A stretch of DNA of 13,160 nt. Origin: JBGSMB01 sp041740375 (GTDB lineage Bacteria; Patescibacteriota; Saccharimonadia; Saccharimonadales; JAGQMS01). The position numbers and the translations under genes are program-made. This document shows positions 6,471 through 13,160 of this stretch, in pieces; positions within the stretch are counted from its first letter, which is position 1, and each line of letters begins with the position of its first letter. The stretch spans positions 1 to 13,160 of the forward strand of contig JBGSMB010000070.1 in assembly GCA_041740375.1 (NCBI GenBank), written 5' to 3'. Below the pieces are notes generated by a model, which was not told the DNA's origin, did no database searches, and was given only the letters and a program-made list of their open reading frames with translations.

Positions 6471-7688
6471 ATGGCTAAGTTTGAATACAAGGCGGTCGAT
6501 AAAGCCAATAAATCAGTGAGTGGTTCGATTGACGCCGCCTCATCGAGTAGTGCACGAAATACGCTTCAAAAACAGGGTCTACGCCCAATTAGCATTAAAC
6601 CCATAAAGGGTCGCGGGAATATAAAAATACCTTTTGTGGGCGGCGGTAAGGTCAAAGGTAGAGACATGGTCATCTTTACCCGTCAGCTCGCGACGATGAT
6701 CAATGCTGGTGTGCCGCTAGTACGATCTCTTAATACCCTTGTCGAGCAAACTGATAGCCCAGCACTAAAGGTCCATATCCTTGAAATTTCAAAGGATATT
6801 GAAGGAGGAATGGCGTTTGCAGATTCCTTAGAAAAACACCCAGATGTCTTTTCACCGATTTATGTAAACATGGTGCGCGCAGGCGAGGCGGGCGGTATCT
6901 TAGACGAAATTTTAAAGAAACTTTCGATCCAGCAAGAGAAGGACGCAAGCATACGCACCAAGTTCAAGAGTGCTATGACCTACCCTCTTGTACTAATTAC
7001 CATTACGCTAACTGTGTTTATTGCTCTTATGACTTTTGTCGTACCAAGAATCGGTAAAATTATTATCGATCTTGGAGGTGAAAATGCTAAGGTTCCCCCT
7101 CTTACGCAAGCCATGTTAGCAATAAGTAATTTTATGGTCACAAAATGGTATATTCTGGTCGGAGCTGGATTTATCATAACCTTCTTCTTGAGACGATACT
7201 TAAAGACAGTTGCTGGACGTAAAACAAAAGACAGGGTCTTGCTCAAAATACCTGTCCTAAAAACAGTGGTTATAAAAGTTGCGATAGCTCGATTCTCTCG
7301 TATATTTGCAAGCCTAATGAGTGCGGGAGTTTCGGTACTCGACTCGATTGAAATTACCGCCAAAGCTATTGGAAATACTATTGTCGAAGAAGAATTAATG
7401 GAAGCAGCAAAAGTTGTTGCCAACGGACAGCAATTTTCAGTTCCTTTAGCACAATCAAAAGTCTTCCCCCCTATCGTCTCTCAAATGCTAGCTATCGGTG
7501 AAGAGACGGGACAGCTTGGTGAAATCCTTATTAAAGTTGCAGACTTTTACGAAGAAGAAGTAGATGCAACCGTAGATAGCTTAAGTTCTATCTTGGAACC
7601 AATTATGATTGTCATAATGGGTGCCATGGTAGGTCTTATCGCTGCGAGCGTTATTGGACCTATCAGCAGTCTATCGAGCCAAATCTAG
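6471..7688 (+). CDS. pilC: PilC-type inner-membrane platform protein
   Basis: PilC (GspF family) is the membrane platform that PilB turns to insert pilins into the growing fibre. Starting at ATG 6471, one base after the pilB stop, gives 405 residues opening with MAKFEYKAVDKANKSVSGSI, the standard PilC N-terminus. An upstream in-frame TTG at 6438 would add 11 residues that overlap pilB and have no counterpart. Two T2SSF domains are seen: the first about 66-190 (FTRQLATMINAGVPLVRSL, VRAGEAGGILDEIL) and the second about 270-395 (ARFSRIFASLMSAGVSVLDS, AIGEETGQLGEIL). Three membrane helices lie at about 170-193, 222-243 and 376-398. The second repeat mirrors the first, as expected. It is probably co-transcribed and coupled with pilB. 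Normal length, no anomaly. Confidence 0.95.
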   Translation: MAKFEYKAVDKANKSVSGSIDAASSSSARNTLQKQGLRPISIKPIKGRGNIKIPFVGGGKVKGRDMVIFTRQLATMINAGVPLVRSLNTLVEQTDSPALKVHILEISKDIEGGMAFADSLEKHPDVFSPIYVNMVRAGEAGGILDEILKKLSIQQEKDASIRTKFKSAMTYPLVLITITLTVFIALMTFVVPRIGKIIIDLGGENAKVPPLTQAMLAISNFMVTKWYILVGAGFIITFFLRRYLKTVAGRKTKDRVLLKIPVLKTVVIKVAIARFSRIFASLMSAGVSVLDSIEITAKAIGNTIVEEELMEAAKVVANGQQFSVPLAQSKVFPPIVSQMLAIGEETGQLGEILIKVADFYEEEVDATVDSLSSILEPIMIVIMGAMVGLIAASVIGPISSLSSQI

Positions 7689-7697
7689 AAAAAATTG

Positions 7698-7726
7698 TTG
7701 ATAGTTGCTAAGTATGTTGGTAGAGT
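7698..7726 (+). promoter_or_regulatory. Pilin gene promoter
   Basis: TTGATA (7698-7703) and TAGAGT (7721-7726) are 17 bp apart, and TGG directly before the -10 makes an extended -10. The -35 matches five of six bases, the -10 four of six. Predicted initiation near 7733 leaves a leader of about 45 nt that holds a short hairpin (AGCC 7736-7739 with GGCT 7747-7750) and the pilin ribosome binding site. It would let the pilin be expressed separately from pilBC. Confidence 0.5.
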
Positions 7727-7761
7727 GTAAGCATAAGCCAAAAACAGGCTGAAATTAACTT

Positions 7762-7769
7762 AAGGAGGG
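7762..7769 (+). promoter_or_regulatory. Strong ribosome binding site of the pilin gene
   Basis: AAGGAGGG is close to a perfect complement of the 16S rRNA 3' end, nine bases before ATG 7779. It is the strongest Shine-Dalgarno sequence in the window, as expected for a major structural subunit. Confidence 0.8.
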
Positions 7770-7778
7770 TGGGCGCCA

Positions 7779-8261
7779 ATGCTCCAAAAATCAATCACTA
7801 AAGCACGCGAAGGTTTCACAATCATTGAACTTTTGATCGTGATCGCCATTATTGCGATCTTGGCTGGACTTGTTCTAAACAATTTCCAGGGTGCACAAGC
7901 AAAAGCACGGGACACACAACGAGTAACAGACATTAACAATGTTCACAGTAAGCTAGAAGAGTTCTATAACGACAATAATGCTTATCCACAAACATTCACA
8001 GCTGCTACATTTGCTGGAATTGACGGACAAAGTCTTATTGATCCAGATGGTACGGCAATTGTTATTAACGCCGCTGTTGCTGATGAAGCAGCTGCAGACG
8101 CAGTCGCCAACCCAACTACCGCAGGTGGTGAATACCGATATATTGCCTTCCCAACAGGTTGCACAAACAACTGTACAGGGTATGTCATGAAGACATTTGT
8201 CGAACGACCGACTTCGACAACACCTAACCCATACCGAAAAGAAGGTTTGAACAATCCTTGA
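7779..8261 (+). CDS. Type IV pilin (major pilin candidate)
   Basis: The 160-residue prepilin has a 12-residue positively charged leader ending in glycine (KAREG), then FTIIELLIVIAIIAILAGLVL. This is the class III/type IVa signature: prepilin peptidase cuts G12/F13 and the mature residue 5 is glutamate (E17), which pairs with the N-terminus of the neighbouring subunit. The hydrophobic helix continues into an amphipathic alpha-1 helix (to about 62), with DINNVHSKLEEFYNDNNAYP typical of Gram-positive-type pilins. The C-terminal part holds an Ala-rich loop (95-113) and two cysteines in GCTNNCTGY (about 127-135), which could form a small disulfide loop. Its own promoter, strong ribosome binding site and terminator argue for the major pilin. 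Processing needs a PilD peptidase located elsewhere. Confidence 0.92.
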   Translation: MLQKSITKAREGFTIIELLIVIAIIAILAGLVLNNFQGAQAKARDTQRVTDINNVHSKLEEFYNDNNAYPQTFTAATFAGIDGQSLIDPDGTAIVINAAVADEAAADAVANPTTAGGEYRYIAFPTGCTNNCTGYVMKTFVERPTSTTPNPYRKEGLNNP

Positions 8262-8284
8262 TTCGTGAGCCTAATCGGCAAACA

Positions 8285-8323
8285 TCATAAAAATACCCTG
8301 TTTTTAACAGGGTATTTTTATGA
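8285..8323 (+). terminator. Intrinsic terminator after the pilin gene
   Basis: This is a perfect 17-bp inverted repeat (8285-8301 pairs with 8307-8323) around the loop TTTTA. The core is ACCCTGT/ACAGGGT, flanked by an A-run on the 5' arm and a T-run (ATTTTTAT) on the 3' arm. It begins about 24 nt after the pilin stop codon. Its symmetry would let it work on either strand, but the only genes flanking it run on the plus strand. It should separate pilin transcription from pilMNO. Confidence 0.88.
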
Positions 8324-8343
8324 GCAAAAAGCTTACGTTTATC

Positions 8344-8352
8344 TGATATAAT
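8344..8352 (+). promoter_or_regulatory. pilM operon promoter, extended -10
   Basis: TGATATAAT is a perfect TGn extension plus the TATAAT consensus, located just after the pilin terminator and 50 bases before pilM ATG. No -35 match is present at 16-18 bp, as is common for extended -10 promoters. Expected initiation near 8359 would give a leader of about 44 nt for pilM-pilN-pilO and the small 99-residue protein. Confidence 0.62.
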
Positions 8353-8402
8353 CAAGTCAAGTAACGAAAAAAGAAAGTCGCTTGTTAAGTAGCAAGGGTG
8401 GC

Positions 8403-9473
8403 ATGGACCAGAAAGCAAAACTATTTTATAAAGATGAGCCTGTATTCGGACTAGATATCGGAAGATCTAGCCTTAAGGTCATGCAAATTGAAACAACCGG
8501 CAAAGCGCCAACAGTTATTGGTTACGGTAATACAACTTTTGACCAAAAAGCCATTTCTAAGGGTGTTATTGTTGATCCCGAAGTTATTGTAAAGGCAGCC
8601 TATGATCTTATATCCGAAAACATCATCGGAAAAATAACCACCAAGCATGTTGGTATTTCTCTCCCGAACGAATATAGTTTTAGTCGTATATTGACGCTTC
8701 CAAAAATGGAAAGAAAAGAGTTGGAAGCTGCAGTCATAGGTGACGCTGAACAATCTATTCCGATGCCCCTCAATGAACTTTACTATGACTATGAGATAAC
8801 CAACCAGCTACCCGATGGTAGCCTTGAGGTACAACTCACTGCTGCACCAAGAAATATTGTAGATTCGTACATGACCGTAGCGCAAGCTCTAGGACTTACC
8901 GTATCTTTTATAGAAACAAATATCTCTGCAGTGACGAGAATAGTAACTCGGGCCGAAGATGTTGGAGTGGTGACGCTAATAATTGACCTAGGTTCTACGG
9001 CGGCAGACTTATCAATATTTGACGGTAAGACTATACGAATTACGGGTACAGCAGACTGCGGCAGCGATGATCTTACAAACTTGATTGCAAAACATCTTGG
9101 CGTATCACAACAACAAGCTCACACAATCAAAACAAGATATGGACTTGAGCTTAGTAAAAAACAAAAGGACATAGTGAGTGCAGTTGAAGGAGAGCTTGGA
9201 AAGCTAATAAGTGAAGTTAAAAAGGTGGTGAGATACTACTCTGAACGTGCAGAAAATAGCGAAATCGGACAAATAATTGTTCTTGGCGGAGGCGCAAATC
9301 TTCCAGGTCTTAGCACCTACTTAACTGACAAAACAAGGGTGCCCACTCGACTATGTGACCCATGGCAACATCTGAGTTTTGGAAGTTTACAACCCCCTCA
9401 TCAGCTAGAAACTACTATCTACACTACCGCAGGTGGCTTAAGCCTTTTGAAGGTCGAGGAGCTAACCTCATGA
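8403..9473 (+). CDS. pilM: PilM, actin-like type IV pilus protein
   Basis: PilM is a cytoplasmic actin/FtsA-fold ATP-binding protein that docks onto the N-terminus of PilN and links the alignment complex to the motor. The ATG at 8403, after AAGGGTGG, gives 356 residues; an in-frame TTG at 8382 would add seven residues and has no ribosome binding site of its own. Motifs: phosphate-1 FGLDIGRSSLKV (15-26), the SHS2-like region with VGISLPN and SFSRILTLPKM (83-102), phosphate-2 LIIDLGSTAADLSIF (192-206), the CGSDDLTNLIA connecting helix (219-229) and the adenosine motif IIVLGGGANLPGL (291-303). Full length for the family. The stop overlaps the pilN start (ATGA). No anomalies. Confidence 0.94.
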   Translation: MDQKAKLFYKDEPVFGLDIGRSSLKVMQIETTGKAPTVIGYGNTTFDQKAISKGVIVDPEVIVKAAYDLISENIIGKITTKHVGISLPNEYSFSRILTLPKMERKELEAAVIGDAEQSIPMPLNELYYDYEITNQLPDGSLEVQLTAAPRNIVDSYMTVAQALGLTVSFIETNISAVTRIVTRAEDVGVVTLIIDLGSTAADLSIFDGKTIRITGTADCGSDDLTNLIAKHLGVSQQQAHTIKTRYGLELSKKQKDIVSAVEGELGKLISEVKKVVRYYSERAENSEIGQIIVLGGGANLPGLSTYLTDKTRVPTRLCDPWQHLSFGSLQPPHQLETTIYTTAGGLSLLKVEELTS

Positions 9474-10066
9474 TTAATCTACTACCCAGCGAAACAAGGG
9501 AAAATCGGCTTTACGGTAGACGCAATCGTCAGCTCGTCAGATGGTGTATCGCTGCGCTACTTGCTGCAATTGGCATTGTAGGTATTGCAGCTGGCGGATA
9601 TGTATTCCTAACACGCTCTGAGGCGTCTGCGGCTAGTGAAAAAACAAGAGTAGAGACTCAAATTGCTCAAGATCAGCTCGACAAAGTTCTCGCAGAATAT
9701 AATTCATTTACAGCTGACCTAAAGACAGTAGTACAGATACTTAGTAAGCAGATCTTGTTCTCTGAACTTATCCAACAGATCGGGAGTGTTGTTCCTCCAG
9801 GAACAACCCTAAATACGGTAAGTATTTCCAATAAGGACAATGCATTGAGCTTAGACTTCACCCTGGACCAAGCATCCAGTGCTCCAACACTTCAATTAAA
9901 TTTAGAAGATCCCGAAAATGCACTTTTTGAGAAAGCAGATATTATACAGCTGAGTTGTCAAACGGATGATGTCACCAGGGTCCAAACATGCTCAGCCCAA
10001 GTCAGAGTCCTTTTGAAAAAAGATGCGCCGTATTATTTTCTTAATTCAGTAAAGGCTGCACCATGA
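9470..10066 (+). CDS. pilN: PilN, type IV pilus alignment protein
   Basis: PilN is a bitopic inner-membrane protein that pairs with PilO and binds PilM through a short cytoplasmic peptide. The start at 9470 is supported by GAGGAG (9456-9461) and by the N-terminal sequence MINLLPSE, the conserved PilM-binding INLLP motif. A longer in-frame ORF from 9362 lies out of frame over pilM and was not used. Layout of the 198 residues: cytoplasmic basic segment (1-23), membrane helix (about 24-47), coiled-coil (about 50-100), then an extracytoplasmic ferredoxin-like domain (FSELIQQIGSVVPPGTTLNTVSI onwards). Two cysteines near the C-terminus (SCQTD, TCSAQ) could form a disulfide outside the cell. 4-nt overlaps on both sides imply coupled translation. 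Confidence 0.88.
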   Translation: MINLLPSETRENRLYGRRNRQLVRWCIAALLAAIGIVGIAAGGYVFLTRSEASAASEKTRVETQIAQDQLDKVLAEYNSFTADLKTVVQILSKQILFSELIQQIGSVVPPGTTLNTVSISNKDNALSLDFTLDQASSAPTLQLNLEDPENALFEKADIIQLSCQTDDVTRVQTCSAQVRVLLKKDAPYYFLNSVKAAP

Positions 10067-10758
10067 AATTAACTCCTAAAAAGTTCAACTATGTGCTTAC
10101 CGGACTTTTCATTGCAATAGTTGCTGGAGGCATAGGGCTTACCGTGTATGCAAGTACATGGTTAAAGACTAGATCCGAGGATATCGTCACGCTCAAACTC
10201 GACTCTTTAGTGTTAGAAGAGCAAAGAAAAACTGCCATTCGCGCGAGTGCTGAGCTTGATGAATACAGCGAAACGAGAGAGAGCATTTCTAAAATTGTGC
10301 CGAAAAGTAAAGATCAAGCAAAAGCTATTGCTGAGCTCCAGAGAATCGCCCAAGACGTAGGCGCTACAGTAGGAAGCATTACCTTTCCAACATCAGAACT
10401 AGGTGCCGTGGCGCCAAAAGCCGCCACCCCTGCAACTACCGATACCCCCTCTACGGCTACTCCAGCACCTGCAGCTGCCGCACCAGCCACTCCGAGCGTA
10501 ACTCAAGCGAAGCCAGTAGAAGGTCTCACTGGTATACTTGGCGTCGAAGTTACAGTATCCCAAATTGACTCAATTGGTGCCGCTACCGGAACAGGCATGT
10601 CGTATCCTCAACTAATTGAATTTCTGAGGGCTCTTGAAAAAAATAGAAGAACAATGCAAGTAAAATTGATTCAAGTTCAGCCTTTAAAAGGACCAAAAGA
10701 TAGTCAGATAACTGGTTATTCGTTGACACTTAACTTAAACATATTTGTAAAACCATGA
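10063..10758 (+). CDS. pilO: PilO-like type IV pilus alignment protein
   Basis: The 231-residue protein has one N-terminal membrane helix (about 11-30) after a short basic cytoplasmic segment, then a coiled coil (about 40-105; SLVLEEQRKTAIRASAELDE and following). The C-terminal domain (about 155-231) contains MSYPQLIEFLRALEKNRRTMQ and GYSLTLNLNIFVKP, resembling the ferredoxin-like fold of PilO. Between them lies an Ala/Pro/Thr-rich insert (about 114-150), probably a flexible extracytoplasmic linker not found in the classical proteobacterial protein. PilO forms heterodimers with PilN that align the pilus machine; position and topology match. Sequence similarity to PilO is generic, so the name rests partly on operon order. 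ATGA overlaps join it to both neighbours. Confidence 0.8.
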   Translation: MKLTPKKFNYVLTGLFIAIVAGGIGLTVYASTWLKTRSEDIVTLKLDSLVLEEQRKTAIRASAELDEYSETRESISKIVPKSKDQAKAIAELQRIAQDVGATVGSITFPTSELGAVAPKAATPATTDTPSTATPAPAAAAPATPSVTQAKPVEGLTGILGVEVTVSQIDSIGAATGTGMSYPQLIEFLRALEKNRRTMQVKLIQVQPLKGPKDSQITGYSLTLNLNIFVKP

Positions 10759-11054
10759 ACAACTACACAGAAAAACTTCAAGGCTACGGTAATCAAATAT
10801 TCACTTATGCAAAACGATATGCGGTGATTATTTTTGTTGTCGTATTCTCCGCACTCTCCGGATTCTTAGTAATGAGAATCGGTGAATTATCACGAGCGGA
10901 ACCGGAGCAGGCGCAGATTGATCTGCGACTTCAAGAAGTGAAGCGAGCGAAATTAGACGAAGATACGATTTCTAAACTCCAAGTATTGCAGGATAAAAAT
11001 ATATCTATAGAGTCTCTGTTCGACAATGGCCGAACCAATCCATTTGAAAACTAG
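10755..11054 (+). CDS. Small membrane protein ending the pilMNO operon (PilP position)
   Basis: This 99-residue protein has a cytoplasmic N-terminus (1-21), one membrane helix (about 22-42, RYAVIIFVVVFSALSGFLVM) and an extracytoplasmic helical segment (about 48-83). It ends with the short motif LFDNGRTNPFEN. Its ATG overlaps the pilO stop by 4 nt, so it is certainly part of the operon. It sits where pilP lies in proteobacterial pilMNOPQ, and an R-x-N/D-P-F motif also occurs in the N-terminal segment of PilP/GspC-like proteins. However, there is no lipobox and no folded HR domain, and a secretin partner is unlikely in this cell type. A role as third member of the alignment complex is an inference. 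Its stop shares CTAG with the convergent PH-domain gene. Confidence 0.72.
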   Translation: MNNYTEKLQGYGNQIFTYAKRYAVIIFVVVFSALSGFLVMRIGELSRAEPEQAQIDLRLQEVKRAKLDEDTISKLQVLQDKNISIESLFDNGRTNPFEN

Positions 11055-11641
11055 ACCTTACTGAGTTGTTCTTCGTGATATTCGTGAGCAGAAATAATAT
11101 CTTTCGCTCTGGCGTATGGTTTTGGGGCGTAGGTAAACGTATAGTTTTGTTGCTCCCCGGCTGTTTCTATTGTGATCGTGCCATAGTTAAATATCCTAGG
11201 CAAAACACCTGACTGAATTACGGTAACGTCTTGAATATCCGTAATGCTGAGCTGAGATACTTTCCTGTCAAATATAGTTTTATAAAGCACCTGAGCAATC
11301 TTATCCGAGGTGACGAGCATGACATTATGTTGATAAATATACCCTCCTACAAACGTAGCCAGAATGGTCCCTAGTACCACAAGGCCACCAATTGCATAGG
11401 CTACGTTCGTTGCCATGTCTTGACTGGCGCCACCTTCCTCAGCAATGCCAGAAACAACTACTGATAAAACAATAATTGTAATAAACAGTATCGTTGCGAT
11501 TAGTAGCCCTGTAATTATGGTAACCACTAGGCCAATATAATGCTTTCTGATTTCACATATTATCTTCTCATTCTTATCAAATTCAATTAACGAAATATCG
11601 AATCTTTTTAGACTGATTGTCTTTTCTTCAGGCTGTTCCAC
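11051..11641 (-). CDS. Membrane protein with bacterial PH domain (bPH_2/DUF304 type)
   Basis: The protein has 196 residues when started at GTG 11641, chosen because AGGGAG lies five bases upstream; a TTG at 11644 directly before it would sit only two bases from that site. The N-terminus (FDISLIEFDKNEKIICEIRKHYI) resembles the entry strand of YdbS-like proteins. Two membrane helices follow (about 38-66 and 80-104). After them comes a bacterial PH fold (about 108-185): MLVTSDKIAQVLYKTIFDRKVSQLSITDIQDVTVIQSG, then FNYGTITIETAG. The pattern 'l..t..ri...........s.l.l.dI.dV....g.l.....yGti.i.t' is typical of bPH_2/DUF304. The cellular role of these proteins is unknown. The start overlaps the end of ruvB by about 14 nt, so it is probably co-transcribed with ruvAB. 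Confidence 0.8.
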   Translation of the reverse strand: MEQPEEKTISLKRFDISLIEFDKNEKIICEIRKHYIGLVVTIITGLLIATILFITIIVLSVVVSGIAEEGGASQDMATNVAYAIGGLVVLGTILATFVGGYIYQHNVMLVTSDKIAQVLYKTIFDRKVSQLSITDIQDVTVIQSGVLPRIFNYGTITIETAGEQQNYTFTYAPKPYARAKDIISAHEYHEEQLSKV

Positions 11642-12638
11642 CAATTCTCCCTTTCATGTGATTCTCTGCTTTTTTTGTTGTCTTTCGCCCCCTAGATGTT
11701 CTTTCAAGAAATCCTATTTGCATTAAATATGGTTCGTAATAATCTTCTATCGTGGAACGTTCTTCTGAGAGAAGTGCCCCAATTGTCTCCACTCCTACCG
11801 GCCCGCCGCCAAAATTATCAATTATTGCGCTTAACAACATCCTGTCTGTAGCATCAAGACCAAGTTCATCTATCTGCAAATACTCTACGGTTTTTTCTAC
11901 TTGTTCGGGGGTAATCGTACCGTCACCATGCACTTCTGCATAGTCTCGAGCCCTACGAAGCAGCCTGTTGGCTATGCGAGGAGTTAAGCGCGAACGAATA
12001 GCTAGCGAACGAGCAGCCTCATCATCAATACTCGTACCTATAATTGTCGAGGCCCTACGAATAACTAATTGAATTTCTTCGACTGAGTAAAAGTCAAGCC
12101 TATGTATAATTCCAAACCGATCCCTCAAAGGAGCTGCCAGCGTACCAGTTCTTGTTGTCGCACCGATAATCGTGAATGGAGGTAGGTCTATTCGCAAGGT
12201 TTTAGCTCCGGTACCTTTTCCGACAACTATATCAAGCGCAAAATCTTCCATTGCACTGTATAGAACCTCCGCTACGTGCTTAGGTAAGCGATGGATTTAG
12301 TCGATAAAAAGAATGTCGCCCTCTTGTAAACTAGTAAGCAAGCTCGCTAAATCACCTGCTCGTTCGATGGCTGTTCCGCTCGTGATCCTGATCTGCGTTC
12401 CCATTTCATTGGCAATCACATGCGCCATTGTGGTTTTCCCTAAACCGGGAGGACCAAACAGTAAAATATGGTCAACTGGATCTTCTCTTTTTCTTGCGGC
12501 GGCAATACTTATCTGAAGAGTACGCTTTAATCTATCTTGACCAATGTATGTGTCGAATGTCTTCGGGCGAAGCTTTTGCTCTTCCTGCGGTAGATCGTCA
12601 TCTGCAAGCTCGGCACCAATAATTCGTTCTATTGCCAT
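11628..12638 (-). pseudogene. ruvB: RuvB Holliday-junction helicase, interrupted by in-frame TAA
   Basis: RuvB is the hexameric AAA+ motor that drives Holliday-junction branch migration with RuvA. The frame spans 336 codon positions, the normal family length, with TAA (12297-12299) at position 114. Before it: the RuvB N-terminus (LRPKTFDTYIGQDRLKRTL) and Walker A GPPGLGKT (62-69). The first part ends ILFID, and the codons after the stop read IHRLPKHVAEVLYSAMEDF, so the canonical FIDEIHRL lacks only its Walker B glutamate. Downstream are sensor 1/arginine-finger ATTRTGTLAAPLRDRFG, sensor 2 LTPRIANRLLRRARDYA, and the winged helix (FGGGPVGVETI, EDYYEPYLMQIGFLERTSRGR). No frameshift or other decay is visible. 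The first fragment lacks Walker B and the second, restarting at ATG 12251 at best, lacks Walker A, so neither should be active alone. The ruvA stop and ruvB start overlap as TAATG. The gene identity is certain; whether the stop is real is not. Confidence 0.88.
12297..12299 (-). other. ruvB: Premature TAA at the Walker B glutamate codon of ruvB
   Basis: On the minus strand the codons read ATC-GAC-TAA-ATC-CAT-CGC, giving I-D-stop-I-H-R where RuvB proteins have I/L-D-E-I-H-R. GAA to TAA is a single G-to-T change. The same strand uses TAA as the true stop of ruvA, recX and the lamin-tail gene, so reassignment of TAA is excluded. Confidence 0.9.
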
Positions 12639-13160
12639 TATTTTTCTTTCAATGCTAATTTAATTTGATCCTCGACTCGTAATGTTGAGTCAACGTCTCG
12701 TAGCATTCTGCTTGCATCATCAGACTTGAATCCAAGCGCCTGAAGTGCCTCACTCGCTTCTTTTGAGCTAGAAGATAATCCGTTTCCGGCGCTAATGATA
12801 CTATCTGAATCTACGAATACACCCCGAAGCTCAGTACAAATTCTTTCTGCTAGCTTTTTGCCAACTCCCGGAGTCGAAACTATAAAGCCCACATCACCAC
12901 TAGAAATAGCGCGAACAAGAGCATCGCTACCCTGTAAACCAATTAGTGCAATAGCGATTCGAGCACCAACTCCATTTACCTTAATTATTCTCTCGAAGAC
13001 GACCTTAGACTTACTGTCCACGAAACCGTATAGCTCATACGACTGCTCGCGAATTATCTCGGACACATAAACTGTTACACTCTTGTCTTTTTGTAAAACA
13101 GATACTTCACTAACCGGCATTCTTACACCGTAGCCAATTCCGACAACATCAATCACTACT
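12638..13160 (-). CDS. ruvA: RuvA, Holliday-junction binding protein (N-terminus beyond window)
   Basis: RuvA tetramers clamp Holliday junctions and load RuvB rings. The frame is open through the right edge; the visible part begins V-V-I-D-V-V-G-I-G-Y-G-V, matching the family pattern 'vvldvnGVGYeV' that normally starts near residue 17. The GTG at 13156 is therefore an internal valine codon, not the start. Domain I (OB fold) continues to YELYGFVDSKSKVVF. Domain II shows the two helix-hairpin-helix motifs VNGVGARIAIALIG and TPGVGKKLAERICTELRG. After a Ser-rich linker, domain III (EASEALQALGFKSDDASRML) is the RuvB-contacting UBA-like module. About 173 residues are visible. No defect is seen, in contrast to its partner ruvB, whose ATG overlaps this stop codon by one base (TAATG). 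Confidence 0.95.
   Translation of the reverse strand, partial: VVIDVVGIGYGVRMPVSEVSVLQKDKSVTVYVSEIIREQSYELYGFVDSKSKVVFERIIKVNGVGARIAIALIGLQGSDALVRAISSGDVGFIVSTPGVGKKLAERICTELRGVFVDSDSIISAGNGLSSSSKEASEALQALGFKSDDASRMLRDVDSTLRVEDQIKLALKEK

Noticed and set aside
6980..7423. Minus-strand ORF of 147 codons within pilC
   Set aside because: It is fully antisense to the T2SSF domains of PilC; hydrophobic character comes from the membrane helices on the other strand.
7736..7750. Possible riboswitch or attenuator in the pilin leader
   Set aside because: Only a 4-bp stem with a 7-nt loop is visible in a leader of about 45 nt; too small for any known riboswitch and without competing structures.
9362..9469. 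Upstream ATG that would lengthen PilN by 36 residues
   Set aside because: The extra part overlaps pilM out of frame, while ATG 9470 has a GAGGAG site and begins with the conserved INLLP motif.
12297..12299. Recoded stop codon in ruvB caused by an alternative genetic code
   Set aside because: TAA ends ruvA, recX, the PRC-barrel gene and the lamin-tail gene, and TGA ends tsaE, the pilin gene, pilM, pilN, pilO and ruvB, so both are ordinary stops here.
12795..13070. Plus-strand ORF of 91 codons opposite ruvA
   Set aside because: Antisense to the conserved helix-hairpin-helix domain of RuvA, with no start signals.

Overview
This window looks like chromosomal DNA from a small-genome bacterium of the Candidate Phyla Radiation, most likely Candidatus Saccharibacteria (TM7) or a close relative. 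This is an inference from several things together: moderate GC, very compact packing with many 4-nt ATGA overlaps, shortened housekeeping proteins (a 130-residue TsaB), lamin-tail surface proteins, a Gram-positive-like type IV pilus cluster without secretin genes, and a recA-recX pair beside the pilus genes. TGA, TAA and TAG all serve as ordinary stop codons, so the code is standard, unlike the UGA-glycine code of SR1 and Gracilibacteria.

Layout. Bases 1-112 hold the C-terminus of a Fur-family metalloregulator. A minus-strand operon follows (2338 down to 113): a secreted, membrane-anchored protein with two lamin-tail domains, then tsaE and tsaB for the tRNA t6A modification. A lone plus-strand gene with two PRC-barrel-like segments (2413-2931) converges on recX, which lies downstream of recA (minus strand, 4607 down to 2928). 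From the recA/pilB divergent intergenic region the type IV pilus locus runs on the plus strand: pilB and pilC (1 nt apart), a major pilin with its own promoter, strong ribosome binding site and terminator, then pilM-pilN-pilO and a 99-residue membrane protein linked by 4-nt overlaps. The last part is a minus-strand operon: ruvA (5' end beyond the window), ruvB, and a bacterial PH-domain membrane protein.

How the genes work together. The pilus genes encode a near-complete cytoplasmic and inner-membrane machine: assembly ATPase, platform protein, pilin and alignment complex. Prepilin peptidase and a retraction ATPase are not in the window. recA, recX, ruvA and ruvB supply homologous recombination and branch migration. 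Pilus and recombination genes side by side would suit natural DNA uptake, but no dedicated competence gene is visible here.

The most striking anomaly is in ruvB. The frame is intact over its normal length of about 336 codons except for one in-frame TAA exactly where the Walker B glutamate of the FIDEIH motif should be. All other motifs are conserved. This is either a very recent inactivating mutation, a sequencing or assembly error, or something stranger. Other points worth a look are a histone-H1-like Lys/Ala/Thr tract in the surface protein, a PilB without its zinc-binding cysteines, an apparently leaderless pilB transcript, the small NPF-tailed protein ending the pilus operon, and stop codons that touch or interlock at all three convergent gene junctions. 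No RNA genes, CRISPR arrays, insertion sequences or gene-free stretches above 300 bases were found.
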